This document shows positions 1 to 8,481 of a stretch of 64,000 bases of DNA, in pieces. Position numbers and translations under genes: made by a program. Under the pieces are notes generated by a model that made no database searches, was not told the DNA's origin, and saw nothing but the letters and a program-made list of their open reading frames with translations. The DNA lies in the NCBI GenBank assembly GCA_021791875.1, contig JAJYVU010000001.1:186001-250000 (forward strand), in the 5' to 3' direction. Position 1 is the stretch's first letter. Every line of letters starts with the position of its first letter. Source of the stretch: Acidobacteriota bacterium (GTDB lineage: Bacteria > Acidobacteriota > Terriglobia > Terriglobales > Acidobacteriaceae).

Positions 1-539
1 AGGACGGGTTCGCTGGTGGCTTTACGTTTGCTGTGAAGCAGCAGAGCGATGCAGAGGGCCTTGTTGAGGACGCGAGGGAAGGGATGGGCGGGGTCGATGG
101 TGATGGGTGTAAGGAGTGGGTCAACTTCGCGCTGGTAAAAGGTGTTGGCGGCCTCGCGGGCGTCGTCGTCCATCTGGTCCCAGCTGAGGACGCGAATGCC
201 AGCGCGATCGAGCTCGGGCAGGAGTTGCTCGTTCCAGCAGCGGTATTGTTCCTTGACGTAGGCGTGCATTTCCTCGACGAGGGCGTCGAGGGTCTGCTCG
301 AGAGTACGGCCGTCGGGGTCAATTTCGTTGTAGCCGTCTTCAATGCGCTGCAGGATGCCGGCGACACGGATTTCAACAAATTCGTCGAGATTGCTGGCGG
401 TGATGGCGAGGAATTTGAGGCGCTCGAAGAGGGGGTTGGATGGGTCTTCGGCCTCTTCGAGTACACGGCGATTGAACTTAAGCCAGGAGACATCGCGCCC
501 GAGAAAGAGGCTGGTCGTGGTTTGCTTTGCTTTGCCCAT
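1..539 (-). CDS. ppk1: Polyphosphate kinase 1, N-terminal part (runs off the left edge)
   Basis: Reading the minus strand from an ATG at 539 gives an open frame to the window edge (about 179 residues). Near its N-terminus it has GRDVSWLKFNRRVLEEA, followed by ERLKFLAITASNLDEFVEIR. These are the hallmark opening motifs of the N domain of Ppk1, which reversibly transfers the ATP gamma-phosphate to polyphosphate at the membrane-associated cytoplasmic face. The catalytic phospho-histidine and ATP-binding domains lie outside the window and cannot be checked. It is divergent from the gene at 725. The Ppk1 identity is firm; completeness is unknown. Confidence 0.93.
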   Translation of the reverse strand, partial: MGKAKQTTTSLFLGRDVSWLKFNRRVLEEAEDPSNPLFERLKFLAITASNLDEFVEIRVAGILQRIEDGYNEIDPDGRTLEQTLDALVEEMHAYVKEQYRCWNEQLLPELDRAGIRVLSWDQMDDDAREAANTFYQREVDPLLTPITIDPAHPFPRVLNKALCIALLLHSKRKATSEPV

Positions 540-724
540 GCATGAACCGGCGGTGTTCCAGTGAGATGTGCGCTCGTGCTGCAGTTGGAAGCTCTTTCTC
601 GCGCGGGTGACGAAAAAGAGCTCCGAGTCATATTCCAGTGTATGCCTACCGTCCAGGAGGGGCAGGTTGACTTGGCAGGATGCGCGGATGAGGATACAGA
701 AAGTAGAAGAACCGGGGGTGAATC

Positions 725-1309
725 GTGCCGAACCAGGATTGCCTTGAGCAGGGAAGCGCCGGCGTGGCGCGGGCCGAGCATACGGCTCTGGAGCTCTTTC
801 AGTTGGCGTCGTTGCTGGTAGGCGACCCGCAAGAGGCGCTGCAACTTGTGGAGGAAAGCGTTTCGGCATCGGACCTGGACCCCTGCGCGGCTGAGCCTGG
901 CGCCGAGGAGAGAGTTCGGCGGAAGCTGACGGAGCGGGCATTGCAGTGGATGCGGCAGCGGGCTCCGCAGTCGTTCGAGGTGGAGGGGACGTCTGTATCC
1001 CTTGGCGGCTGCGTGGAAACTGACGATCTGGAAGCGGCGGGAATTTCGAGCGCAAAACTGGCTGAGATGCTAAGTGGCGGGCAAAGGCAGAAGCTGCGGA
1101 GCTGGCTGGACGATCTGCCGATGGCACAGCGAGCGGTGTTTGTGTTGCGGGCCGTGCTGGGCAGGAATAGTCAGACGGCTGCAGAGGAATTTCGGCAGGT
1201 GTGCGGGGCAGACGGCTGGACAGCGGATTATGTGAGCGCGATGTTCCGATCGGCGCTATGTTCGCTAGCGAACCAGCTGGCGCATTCCACTTCAGCCGCA
1301 ACGGCTTGA
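725..1309 (+). CDS. Small sigma-70 region 4-like protein of unknown function
   Basis: This 194-residue cytoplasmic protein has a GTG start and no signal peptide. The segment around residues 120-150 (LRSWLDDLPMAQRAVFVLRA) resembles the start of a sigma-70 region 4 helix-turn-helix, where LPxxxRxVFxLR is typical. The following helix is degenerate and a clear region 2 is not seen at the N-terminus, where an acidic helical segment (LVGDPQEALQLVEESV) stands instead. It could be a decayed ECF sigma factor or a regulator of the tolC-emrA pair downstream. It lies 269 bp upstream of tolC. The sigma-like resemblance is visible; the regulatory role is inference. Confidence 0.6.
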   Translation: MPNQDCLEQGSAGVARAEHTALELFQLASLLVGDPQEALQLVEESVSASDLDPCAAEPGAEERVRRKLTERALQWMRQRAPQSFEVEGTSVSLGGCVETDDLEAAGISSAKLAEMLSGGQRQKLRSWLDDLPMAQRAVFVLRAVLGRNSQTAAEEFRQVCGADGWTADYVSAMFRSALCSLANQLAHSTSAATA

Positions 1310-1466
1310 GGGGACGAACCCAGCGAGGGATAACGCGGTGCAAGCGGATGTTGGCGGGGCTTTGTGGCGGAGTCCAGGCGGACTACCCGGCGCTGCTTTC
1401 GGGGCCGGTGAAAAGTTTTGCACTGTTTTCAGGGTGCATGCGCATCCAAAGGACGTACTTTATTGA

Positions 1467-1536
1467 TAGAGGCTGTTATTCAGTTTGGGGTAGGCGACGT
1501 GAGGGTCGCCCATCGTAGAGTGAATAACAGCCTCTA
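1467..1536. repeat. Nested inverted repeat upstream of tolC
   Basis: Two perfect 16-bp arms, TAGAGGCTGTTATTCA at 1467-1482 and its reverse complement at 1521-1536, enclose a 38-bp spacer. The spacer holds a second inverted repeat, GGCGAC (1493-1498) and GTCGCC (1505-1510). The whole can fold as a two-tier hairpin that ends 42 bp before the tolC start. No T-run follows, so it is a poor intrinsic terminator. It may be an operator pair, an mRNA leader structure or a dispersed palindromic repeat. Confidence 0.7.
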
Positions 1537-1578
1537 GACAATCAATTCTCTTTCCGACCTAAGAGGAAACATATTTCA

Positions 1579-3042
1579 GTGTTGAAAGCTGGCAAGGGAA
1601 ACAGGACCAGCGCCGGCTTAGGCTGTGCGCTGCTGGCGATTGCGGTCACTGCGTCGCTGCAAGCGCGGGCGCAACAGACGGGGGGTGGAGTGTCCACGCC
1701 GCCGCCTCCGATCCAGGTGATTCAGCCGCAGATCAACAACTCGACCTACGAAGGCAGCGTGGCTGTCCCGCAGGTGAAGCCGGGGGTGATTGGGCTGTCG
1801 CTGGATGATGCGATCCAGATGGGGTTGCAGCATAACCTTGGATTGCTGCTGACGTCGCAGACGACGCAGTCGGCGCGCGGAGCGGAACTGGATCAACTAC
1901 AGGCGCTGCTGCCGACGGTGAATGGCGATATCAAGGAAGCAGAGCAGGAGACGAACCTAGAGGCGGAGGGATTGCGGATTTCAGGGTTCCCGAAGATTAT
2001 TGGGCCGTATGGGTACACGGATATACGGGGCAGCCTGAACTGGTCGCTTTTGGATTTGTCGTCGTTACAGAATTACCTGGCGGCGAAGCATGATTTTGAT
2101 GCTGCGAAGTTGTCAGTGGAAGACGCGCGGCAGATGGTGGTGCTGACGGTGGGGAACGCATATCTGCGGGTGATTGCCGACAAAGCACAGATTGCCGCCG
2201 ACAAGGCGGAGCTGGCGACGGCGCGGGTATCGCTGAACCAGGCGATGGACCAGCACAGCGCAGGGACTGCGCCAAAGTTGGATGTGTTGCGTGCGCGCGT
2301 GGACTACCAGACGCAAGAGCAGACATTAATTGCGGCGCAGAATGCCTTTGAGAAAGACAAGATTGCGTTGGCACGAGCGATTGGCCTACCGCTGGAGCAG
2401 AAATATGTTGCTACCGAGACAGCTCCATTTGCGCCGCTCGATCATATTGATCAGGCCCAGGCTGTGAGCGAGGCACTGGCGAGCCGGCAGGACCTGAAGG
2501 CTCTGGAGCAGAAGGTAGAAGCGGCGAAGCATGCGCGGAAGGCGGCGACGTACGAGCGGCTTCCGGTAATCAAGTTCAGCGGCAATTACGGCGATATCGG
2601 GATCAACGTCGCGAATTCGCATGGAACAGGCAATGCGGTGGGCTCGCTGGACGTGCCGATTTTCGAAGAGCCGAAGTTGCGCGGCGATGCGAAGCAGGCG
2701 CAGGCGCAGCTCGATGAGGAAGAAGCAAAGCTGAGCGACCTGCGCGGACAGATCACGCAGGATGTTGACGACAGCATTCTGGACATTGAGTCATCTGCGA
2801 AGCAGGTGCAGGTGGCCAAAAGCAACGTGGCGCTGGCAGCGGAAGAATTGAAGGAAGCGCAGGAGCGCTATGTGGCAGGAGTATCTGACAACCTGGCGGT
2901 ATCGCAGGCGCAGCAGGCACTGGCCCAGGCGGATGCGCAGTATGTGAGCAGCCTGTACGCGCACAATGTCGCGAAGCTTTCCCTGGCGCGGGCAATGGGT
3001 ATCGCCGGCCGCAACTATAAGACATATCTCGGAGGGAAGTAA
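1579..3042 (+). CDS. TolC-family outer membrane efflux protein
   Basis: This 487-residue protein forms the outer-membrane/periplasmic exit duct of a tripartite efflux or type I secretion system. It has a Sec signal peptide (residues 1-31, ending ARAQQ). Two OEP repeats follow, rich in long coiled-coil helices such as AEEELKEAQERYVAG and QALAQADAQYVSSLY near the C-terminus, the usual TolC pattern. The GTG start at 1579 is preceded by AGAGGA at good distance. It is directly followed by the HlyD adaptor (stop and next start abut), so the two are co-transcribed. Substrate is unknown. Confidence 0.9.
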   Translation: MLKAGKGNRTSAGLGCALLAIAVTASLQARAQQTGGGVSTPPPPIQVIQPQINNSTYEGSVAVPQVKPGVIGLSLDDAIQMGLQHNLGLLLTSQTTQSARGAELDQLQALLPTVNGDIKEAEQETNLEAEGLRISGFPKIIGPYGYTDIRGSLNWSLLDLSSLQNYLAAKHDFDAAKLSVEDARQMVVLTVGNAYLRVIADKAQIAADKAELATARVSLNQAMDQHSAGTAPKLDVLRARVDYQTQEQTLIAAQNAFEKDKIALARAIGLPLEQKYVATETAPFAPLDHIDQAQAVSEALASRQDLKALEQKVEAAKHARKAATYERLPVIKFSGNYGDIGINVANSHGTGNAVGSLDVPIFEEPKLRGDAKQAQAQLDEEEAKLSDLRGQITQDVDDSILDIESSAKQVQVAKSNVALAAEELKEAQERYVAGVSDNLAVSQAQQALAQADAQYVSSLYAHNVAKLSLARAMGIAGRNYKTYLGGK

Positions 3043-4302
3043 GTGGCGGATCAAAATCCTGAACAGCAGAATCGGCCGGGCGGCGGACAGCCCGCGGGGC
3101 CGCAGGAAGAGCAGCCTGAAAATCTGCAGCCTGAGAAAAAGAAGAAGAGACGGCTGATCCTGATTGTTGCGATTGTGGTGGCGGTGATCGGCGCGGGCTT
3201 GTGGTGGTGGCACTCGACCTATTACGAGGATACCGATGACGCGCAGGTCAACGGCAACCTGATCCAGATCAGCGCGCGCATCAATGGGCATGTGATTGCG
3301 GTGAATGTAGAGCAGAACGAATTCGTGAAGGCTGGACAGGTGCTGGTGAAACTCGACCCGAGCGATTACGAGACGACGGTCGAGAAGGACGAGGCGAACC
3401 TGGCCAGCGCGAAGGCGAACCTCGAAGCCGTGGAAGTGAATATGCCCGTGGTGAACGTGAACACGAGCAGCACACTGCACTCCGCAAGCGCAGATTTGAT
3501 GGGCGCCCACGATTCGGTGGCGCAGGCCGAGCGGCAACTGCAGGCATCCAAAGCGCAGGTGCTGGTGGCGCGCGCCAACTACACCAAGGCGAAGCTGGAT
3601 TTAAGGCGTTACACGCCGCTGGTCGAGAAAGATGTGATCTCAAAGCAGCAGTACGATGCGGCGGTGGCGACGGCGGCGGCTGACCAGGCTGCGCTGCAGC
3701 AGGCGGAAGCAAATGTGCAGGCCAGCGAAGAGGGCGTGCATATAGCCCACGCGCGAGTAGCACAGGCCGAAGCAAGCCTGAGAAACGCGCAGACGCGGCC
3801 GAAGCAACTGGCGATACAGAAAGCACGGATCGACCAGGCGGCGGCGCAGGTGCAGCAGGCACAGGCGGCGCTGGCGCAGGCAAAGCTGAACCTGAGCTAC
3901 TGCGTGATCAAGGCTCCGACAGCGGGAATTGTGACCACCAAGAGCGTGCAGGTGGGGGAAAACTTGAGCGCGGGCCAGAACCTGATGACGCTAGTTTCGC
4001 TGGATAACCTGTGGGTGACGGCCAACTTCAAGGAAACGCAGATTGACAACATTCACCGCGGCGAACCGGTGCAGATTTCAGTGGATGCGCTGGATGGCGA
4101 GAAGTTCGCCGGGCGGGTGACGGAGATTGGCGGCGCGACGGGATCGATGCTGAGCCTGTTTCCGCCAGAGAACGCCACAGGCAACTATGTGAAAGTGGTG
4201 CAGCGGATTCCGGTGCGCATCGACTTTACGAAGCCGAGCCAGAATAAAGATCACCGGTTACGGCCGGGGATGTCCGTCGAGCCGAGGGTCAGAGTGAAGT
4301 AA
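3043..4302 (+). CDS. HlyD/EmrA-type membrane fusion protein
   Basis: This 419-residue periplasmic adaptor has a hydrophilic N-terminus (about 37 residues), one membrane anchor (residues ~38-58, LILIVAIVVAVIG), then a biotinyl-lipoyl half-motif with TDDAQVNGNLIQISARING. A long alpha-hairpin rich in Gln and Ala follows, then the second lipoyl half (CVIKAPTAGIVTTKSVQVGE) and a beta-barrel domain. The TDDAxV signature is typical of EmrA and VceA adaptors that pair with a 14-TM MFS pump. No EmrB-like pump follows; the next gene is dps. The partner must be encoded elsewhere or be shared. The GTG start lies immediately after the tolC stop. Confidence 0.92.
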   Translation: MADQNPEQQNRPGGGQPAGPQEEQPENLQPEKKKKRRLILIVAIVVAVIGAGLWWWHSTYYEDTDDAQVNGNLIQISARINGHVIAVNVEQNEFVKAGQVLVKLDPSDYETTVEKDEANLASAKANLEAVEVNMPVVNVNTSSTLHSASADLMGAHDSVAQAERQLQASKAQVLVARANYTKAKLDLRRYTPLVEKDVISKQQYDAAVATAAADQAALQQAEANVQASEEGVHIAHARVAQAEASLRNAQTRPKQLAIQKARIDQAAAQVQQAQAALAQAKLNLSYCVIKAPTAGIVTTKSVQVGENLSAGQNLMTLVSLDNLWVTANFKETQIDNIHRGEPVQISVDALDGEKFAGRVTEIGGATGSMLSLFPPENATGNYVKVVQRIPVRIDFTKPSQNKDHRLRPGMSVEPRVRVK

Positions 4303-4325
4303 TACGCGTCACACGTGAGAGATAA

Positions 4326-4355
4326 GGGGCGTCTGCGGACGCCCCGGTTCTTTTT
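4326..4355 (+). terminator. Intrinsic terminator after the tolC-hlyD pair
   Basis: GGGGCGTC and GACGCCCC form an 8-bp perfect stem with a TGCG loop, followed by GGTTCTTTTT. Confidence 0.85.
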
Positions 4356-4469
4356 GAGGAGAGGGAGCCGGATCGACGGCCGCCACGAGCCGGCGGCCCG
4401 GCCAAATCGGCGCGCTGAAAGTGCATCGAATTATGCGTACGCACAAGGCTGGCGACAAGGAGATACGGC

Positions 4470-5084
4470 ATGAGCGCGACAACGATTCCTGTTACTCGAA
4501 CGAAGACGACTTCGAAGATTTCGGACATGGTGAGTCCACATCTTCGGCAGAATGCGCATGAGATCCAGCGATTCGGCACGGTGATCCAAGAGCTGCCGAT
4601 CGGGCTGGATGCGAAGGTGCGCGAGAAGGCATGCGCCTTTTTGAATGTGCTGCTGGCCGATACGATGTGCCTGCGCGACCTGTACAAGAAGGCACATTGG
4701 CAGGTGGCAGGACCGACTTTTTACCAATTGCACCTATTGCTCGACAAGCATTACGAGGAACAGAGTGAAATGGTGGACCTGATTGCGGAACGTATCCAGA
4801 TGCTCGGCGGGGTGTCGGTGGCGATGGCGCACGACGTGGCAGAGATGGCGCGCGTGAAACGGGCCCCGCGAGGCCGCGAAGAGGCACCGGTGATGATTTC
4901 GCGGCTGCTGGAAGCGCACGAGCTGATTCTGACGGATGGCCGCAGCCGGGCGCGAGAGGCCGCAGAGCTGGGTGACGAAGGCACGAACGATCTCCTGGTG
5001 AGCAACCTGGTACGCACCAACGAGATGGAAGTGTGGTTCCTGAGCGCACATCTGGTGAACATGCCTCTGACGGATGCACGTTAG
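4470..5084 (+). CDS. dps: Dps-family ferritin-like DNA-protection protein
   Basis: This 204-residue protein has an N-terminal tail rich in Thr and Lys, then a four-helix ferritin fold. The intersubunit ferroxidase residues fit the Dps spacing exactly: His76 (in KKAHWQV), His88, Asp103 and Glu107 (in DLIAERI), matching His51/His63/Asp78/Glu82 of E. coli Dps. It should form a dodecamer that oxidises Fe(II) with hydrogen peroxide and may bind DNA through its tail. AAGGAG lies upstream of the ATG. It is monocistronic, with terminators on both sides. The family is firm; DNA binding is inferred. Confidence 0.93.
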   Translation: MSATTIPVTRTKTTSKISDMVSPHLRQNAHEIQRFGTVIQELPIGLDAKVREKACAFLNVLLADTMCLRDLYKKAHWQVAGPTFYQLHLLLDKHYEEQSEMVDLIAERIQMLGGVSVAMAHDVAEMARVKRAPRGREEAPVMISRLLEAHELILTDGRSRAREAAELGDEGTNDLLVSNLVRTNEMEVWFLSAHLVNMPLTDAR

Positions 5085-5116
5085 AGCTGCGAGAGTATTG
5101 ACGGCGGAAAATGGTG

Positions 5117-5154
5117 AAGGACCGGGCCGAGGGGTTCCGGTCCTTTGTATTTTT
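5117..5154 (+). terminator. Intrinsic terminator after dps
   Basis: AAGGACCGG pairs with CCGGTCCTT (9 bp), followed by TGTATTTTT. Confidence 0.85.
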
Positions 5155-5245
5155 GGGGCGGTTCGCAACGAAAAGCCTCCGGCAACATCTATGATGAAGG
5201 CCCGGGGAATTCCAGTCTGGCCGGAGTAAGGAGGATGGCGCGCCA

Positions 5246-6199
5246 ATGGCTTTGAACTTCTTTGTCCGCCATGCCTACTGGGTTCTGTTTTTGTGGGTGA
5301 TGGTGGAGCAACTGGGGGTACCGGTGCCGAGCGCGCCGATCCTGTTGACGGCGGGGACGCTTACCGCGACGCATCACCTTGATCTGGCGCTGGTGCTGCT
5401 GGCGGCGCTTGGCGGGAGCCTGGTGAGCGACTCGATCTGGTACTGGCTGGGCAAGCGGTACGGCGGATCGATGGTGCGACTGCTTTGCCGGCTGTCGCTT
5501 GAGAGCACGGTATGCGTGCGCAAAACCGAGGAATATTTTGCGAAGCGTGGTCCGGCTTCACTGCTGGTTGCGAAATTTGTGCCGGGCCTGGGCACGGTGG
5601 CGGCTCCGATTGCGGGCGAGACGGAGATGCCGTTTCAGTTGTTCGTGCTGTATGACGCAGCGGGGACTCTATTGTGGGCTCTGACCGTTACGCTGTGCGG
5701 CCGATTCTTTGGCGATGTGCTGCGGCGTCATCCGGATGCATTGGCGTGGGTAGGACATTCGGCGCTGCTATTGTTCGCGCTGCTGTTCGCAGGCCTGCTG
5801 CTCTGGCGGGTGGTGCAGCAGCGGATGTTCCTGCAGGAGATGCGCATGGCACGGATTTTTCCTGATGAGCTGAAGGCACAAATGGACCGTGGCGATGAGG
5901 TTTTCATCGTGGACCTCAGGCATCCGCTGGATTATCTGCCGGATCCGCGGACGCTGCCGGGCGCGCTGATGCTATCCCCGGACAAGCTGAGGCAGCAGGT
6001 GACGCTGATTCCGAAAAATCGTGAGGTTGTGCTGTTTTGCACATGCCCGAGCGAGGCGGTATCGGTACACACTGCGCTTGAATTGCGGAAGGCTGGGGTT
6101 AGCCGCGTCCGTCCCTTATACGGTGGTTATGACGAGTGGAAGAAACGCGGGTACCCGCTGGTGGATATCGACATGGTTGAGGAGCGAGCGGAGGGATGA
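5246..6199 (+). CDS. DedA-family membrane protein fused to a rhodanese domain
   Basis: This 317-residue protein has two parts. Residues 1 to ~195 are a DedA/SNARE-associated integral membrane domain with several TM helices and the family segments EQLGVPVPSAPILLTAG, SLVSDSIWYWLGKRYGG and KFVPGLGTVAAPIAG. Residues ~205-317 are a cytoplasmic rhodanese-like domain with DLRHPLDY and an active-site-like loop LFCTCPSEA. DedA proteins are linked to undecaprenyl-phosphate or phospholipid recycling. The fused sulfurtransferase domain suggests a redox or persulfide input, which is inference. AAGGAGG precedes the ATG by 11 bases. Confidence 0.9.
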   Translation: MALNFFVRHAYWVLFLWVMVEQLGVPVPSAPILLTAGTLTATHHLDLALVLLAALGGSLVSDSIWYWLGKRYGGSMVRLLCRLSLESTVCVRKTEEYFAKRGPASLLVAKFVPGLGTVAAPIAGETEMPFQLFVLYDAAGTLLWALTVTLCGRFFGDVLRRHPDALAWVGHSALLLFALLFAGLLLWRVVQQRMFLQEMRMARIFPDELKAQMDRGDEVFIVDLRHPLDYLPDPRTLPGALMLSPDKLRQQVTLIPKNREVVLFCTCPSEAVSVHTALELRKAGVSRVRPLYGGYDEWKKRGYPLVDIDMVEERAEG

Positions 6200-6264
6200 G
6201 ACGGGAGCGTTTTGACCTCGGGCGGCAACGGGTACGATAAGAGCAGATACTCGGAGCGAATAAA

Positions 6265-7839
6265 TTGGCCTATAACGACTTACGCGAGTGGATGAAGGCG
6301 CTGGAACGCGCGACGGAACTGAAGCGGGTGCGCGAGAGTGTGAGCCCGATCCTGGAGATTGCGGAGATTACGGACCGTGCATCGAAGTCCGGCCGCAAGG
6401 GCGGGGTGAAGGGCTATGAGCCGGGTGGTCCGGCGCTGCTGTTTGAGAACGTGAAGGACTATCCCGGCGCAAAGGTTCTGATGAACCAGTTCGGCAGCGA
6501 GCGGCGGATGAAGCTGGCGCTGGAAGTGGAGACGCTGGATGAAATTGCAGGACGAATTCGCAATCTGCTGGAGATGAAGTCTCCCGATGGCCTGATGGAA
6601 AAGCTGAAGATGCTGCCAATGCTGGCCGAGATGGGCGCGGTTTTCCCAAAAGTGATCAAGCCAAAGGATGCAGCCTGCAAGGAGGTCATCTTGCGGGAGA
6701 ACTTCAGTGTTCTGGATTTTCCGGTTCTCCAGTGCTGGCCGATGGATGGCGGGCGGTTTATTACGCTGCCGGGGGTGGTGACAAAGGATCCGAAGACGGG
6801 CCGCCGCAACATGGGCATGTACCGCATGCAGGTGTATGACGGGCAAACGACCGGCATGCACTGGCAGCGGCAGAAGAATGCGGCCGAGCACTTGCGCGAG
6901 CGGCTGCGGACCGCTGCGGGGGAAGACAAGAGCGCGCAGGTGGAGGTGATGGCCGAGACGGCGGGCGGAACAACAAATCTAGCCTTTGGGAATGTGAAGG
7001 CCGACCGGCTGGAAGTGGCAGTGGTGATCGGGACAGATCCGGCGACGACGTTTTCGGCGATTGTGCCGGCTCCGCCGGAGGTGGAGGAGTTCATCATTGC
7101 GGGGTTCCTGCGGCAGAAGCCGGTGGAGCTGGTGAAGTGCGAGACGGTGGACATCGAAGTGCCGGCGCACGCGGAGATTGTGCTGGAAGGGTATGTGAAT
7201 CTGCACGAGCTGCGGGCGGAGGGTCCGTTTGGCGATCACACGGGCTTTTACACGATGACGGATGATTACCCGGTGTTTCACCTAACGTGCATTACGCACC
7301 GGAAGGACCCGATTTACGCGGCGACGATTGTGGGCAAGCCTCCGATGGAGGATGCGTGGATGGGCAAGGCCGTGGAGAGGATTTTCCTGCCGCTGATGCG
7401 GTTGACGCTACCGGAGATTGTGGATGTGAATCTGCCGCCGGACGGGGTTTTCCACAATTTGATGATTGTGTCGATCAAGAAGAGCTATGCGGGGCAGGCT
7501 CGGAAGGTGATGAACGGCATCTGGTCGATGGGACAGGCGATGTTTACCAAGTGCATCATCGTGGTGGACGAGGACTGCGATGTGCAGGACCTGGGTGAAG
7601 TGACGCTCCGGGCGGCGAATAATATCGATCCGCAGCGGGACATCGAATTCACGATGGGGCCGGTGGATTCGCTGGATCATGCGTCGCGGTTGCCGAATTA
7701 CGGCAGCAAAATGGGCATAGACGCGACCCGCAAGTGGGCGGCTGAGGGGTTCAATCGGCCGTGGCCTCCGATGATTGAGATGGACAAGGCAACGAAGGCG
7801 CGGGTGGATGTGATCTGGAAGAAGCTGGGGATCGAGTAG
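6265..7839 (+). CDS. ubiD: UbiD-family prenylated-FMN decarboxylase
   Basis: This 524-residue protein is of the full UbiD type. The hallmark EGPFGDHTGFY segment of the catalytic Arg-Glu-Glu region lies around residues 320-330, with GTDPATTFSAI and PGVVTKDPKTGRRNMGMYR upstream (prenyl-FMN and metal binding). It likely decarboxylates a polyprenylated aromatic acid in quinone (here probably menaquinone) synthesis, but UbiD paralogues also act on other aromatic acids. The start is a TTG at 6265 giving MAYNDLREW. No ubiX prenyltransferase is adjacent. The next gene, NuoI, is a quinone-linked complex I subunit. Confidence 0.92.
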   Translation: MAYNDLREWMKALERATELKRVRESVSPILEIAEITDRASKSGRKGGVKGYEPGGPALLFENVKDYPGAKVLMNQFGSERRMKLALEVETLDEIAGRIRNLLEMKSPDGLMEKLKMLPMLAEMGAVFPKVIKPKDAACKEVILRENFSVLDFPVLQCWPMDGGRFITLPGVVTKDPKTGRRNMGMYRMQVYDGQTTGMHWQRQKNAAEHLRERLRTAAGEDKSAQVEVMAETAGGTTNLAFGNVKADRLEVAVVIGTDPATTFSAIVPAPPEVEEFIIAGFLRQKPVELVKCETVDIEVPAHAEIVLEGYVNLHELRAEGPFGDHTGFYTMTDDYPVFHLTCITHRKDPIYAATIVGKPPMEDAWMGKAVERIFLPLMRLTLPEIVDVNLPPDGVFHNLMIVSIKKSYAGQARKVMNGIWSMGQAMFTKCIIVVDEDCDVQDLGEVTLRAANNIDPQRDIEFTMGPVDSLDHASRLPNYGSKMGIDATRKWAAEGFNRPWPPMIEMDKATKARVDVIWKKLGIE

Positions 7840-7965
7840 CAGCGGCGGTTGGCTGATGCCGTGGGTGAAAGTGGTGAGCGCACTGGAACGATTGTTGAGT
7901 TTCCAGGGTTTAGGGCGAGTGAAAATTCCGAAGAGGGAGCAAGGTGCACGCCAGCTTGCCGTTTG

Positions 7966-7971
7966 TATACT
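7966..7971 (+). promoter_or_regulatory. Possible -10 element (TATACT) of a leaderless nuoI transcript
   Basis: TATACT ends 6 bases before the nuoI ATG at 7978, the distance at which transcription would begin on the start codon itself. No close ribosome-binding site is seen (AAGAGGGAGC lies about 40 bases upstream). No convincing -35 box is visible, so this is tentative. Confidence 0.3.
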
Positions 7972-7977
7972 GGATAC

Positions 7978-8481
7978 ATGTCGATTGTTCGGAACATAAC
8001 GGGTATCGCCAAAGGCATGAGCATCACCTTTCGGGAGATGTGGCAACCAACCGAGGTTGAAAACTATCCGGATGGTCCAGGACCGATGCGTGGCGCGGTT
8101 TTTCAGGAGCGGTTCCGTGGCGGGCACCAGCTTCAGCGCGACGAAAACGGCCTGGAAAAGTGCGTGGCGTGCTTTCTATGCGCAGCGGCGTGCCCTTCGA
8201 ACTGCATTTACATCGAGGCGGCGGAAAATACGGAAGAGAAACGGATTTCCGGCGCGGAGCGATACGCGAAAGTCTACAACATCGACTACAACCGGTGCAT
8301 TTTCTGCGGTTATTGCGTGGAAGCGTGCCCGACAGATGCGATTACGCACGGGCATGGCTTTGAGCTTGCTTCGCTGAATGCGACCAGCATGGTGATGCGG
8401 AAGGAAGACATGCTGGTTCCGTTGCCGGCAGGGAAGAAACAACTGTCAGAAGACGCGGAGCTTGCTGGAGCGGCCAAGTAA
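7978..8481 (+). CDS. nuoI: NADH-quinone oxidoreductase subunit I (8Fe ferredoxin subunit)
   Basis: From ATG 7978 (MSIVRNITGIAKGMSITF) the product is 167 residues, the usual NuoI length. An upstream in-frame extension to 7849 has no family similarity. Two Cys clusters are intact: CVACFLCAAACP and CIFCGYCVEACP. They bind the two 4Fe-4S clusters N6a and N6b, which pass electrons towards the quinone site in the peripheral arm of complex I. The N-terminal amphipathic helix is typical. No other nuo gene is nearby, so the gene sits apart from the complex I operon or serves as a second copy. Confidence 0.92.
   Translation: MSIVRNITGIAKGMSITFREMWQPTEVENYPDGPGPMRGAVFQERFRGGHQLQRDENGLEKCVACFLCAAACPSNCIYIEAAENTEEKRISGAERYAKVYNIDYNRCIFCGYCVEACPTDAITHGHGFELASLNATSMVMRKEDMLVPLPAGKKQLSEDAELAGAAK

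Noticed and set aside
33-545. Plus-strand frame of 170 residues at the left edge
   Set aside because: The opposite strand carries clear Ppk1 motifs over the same bases.
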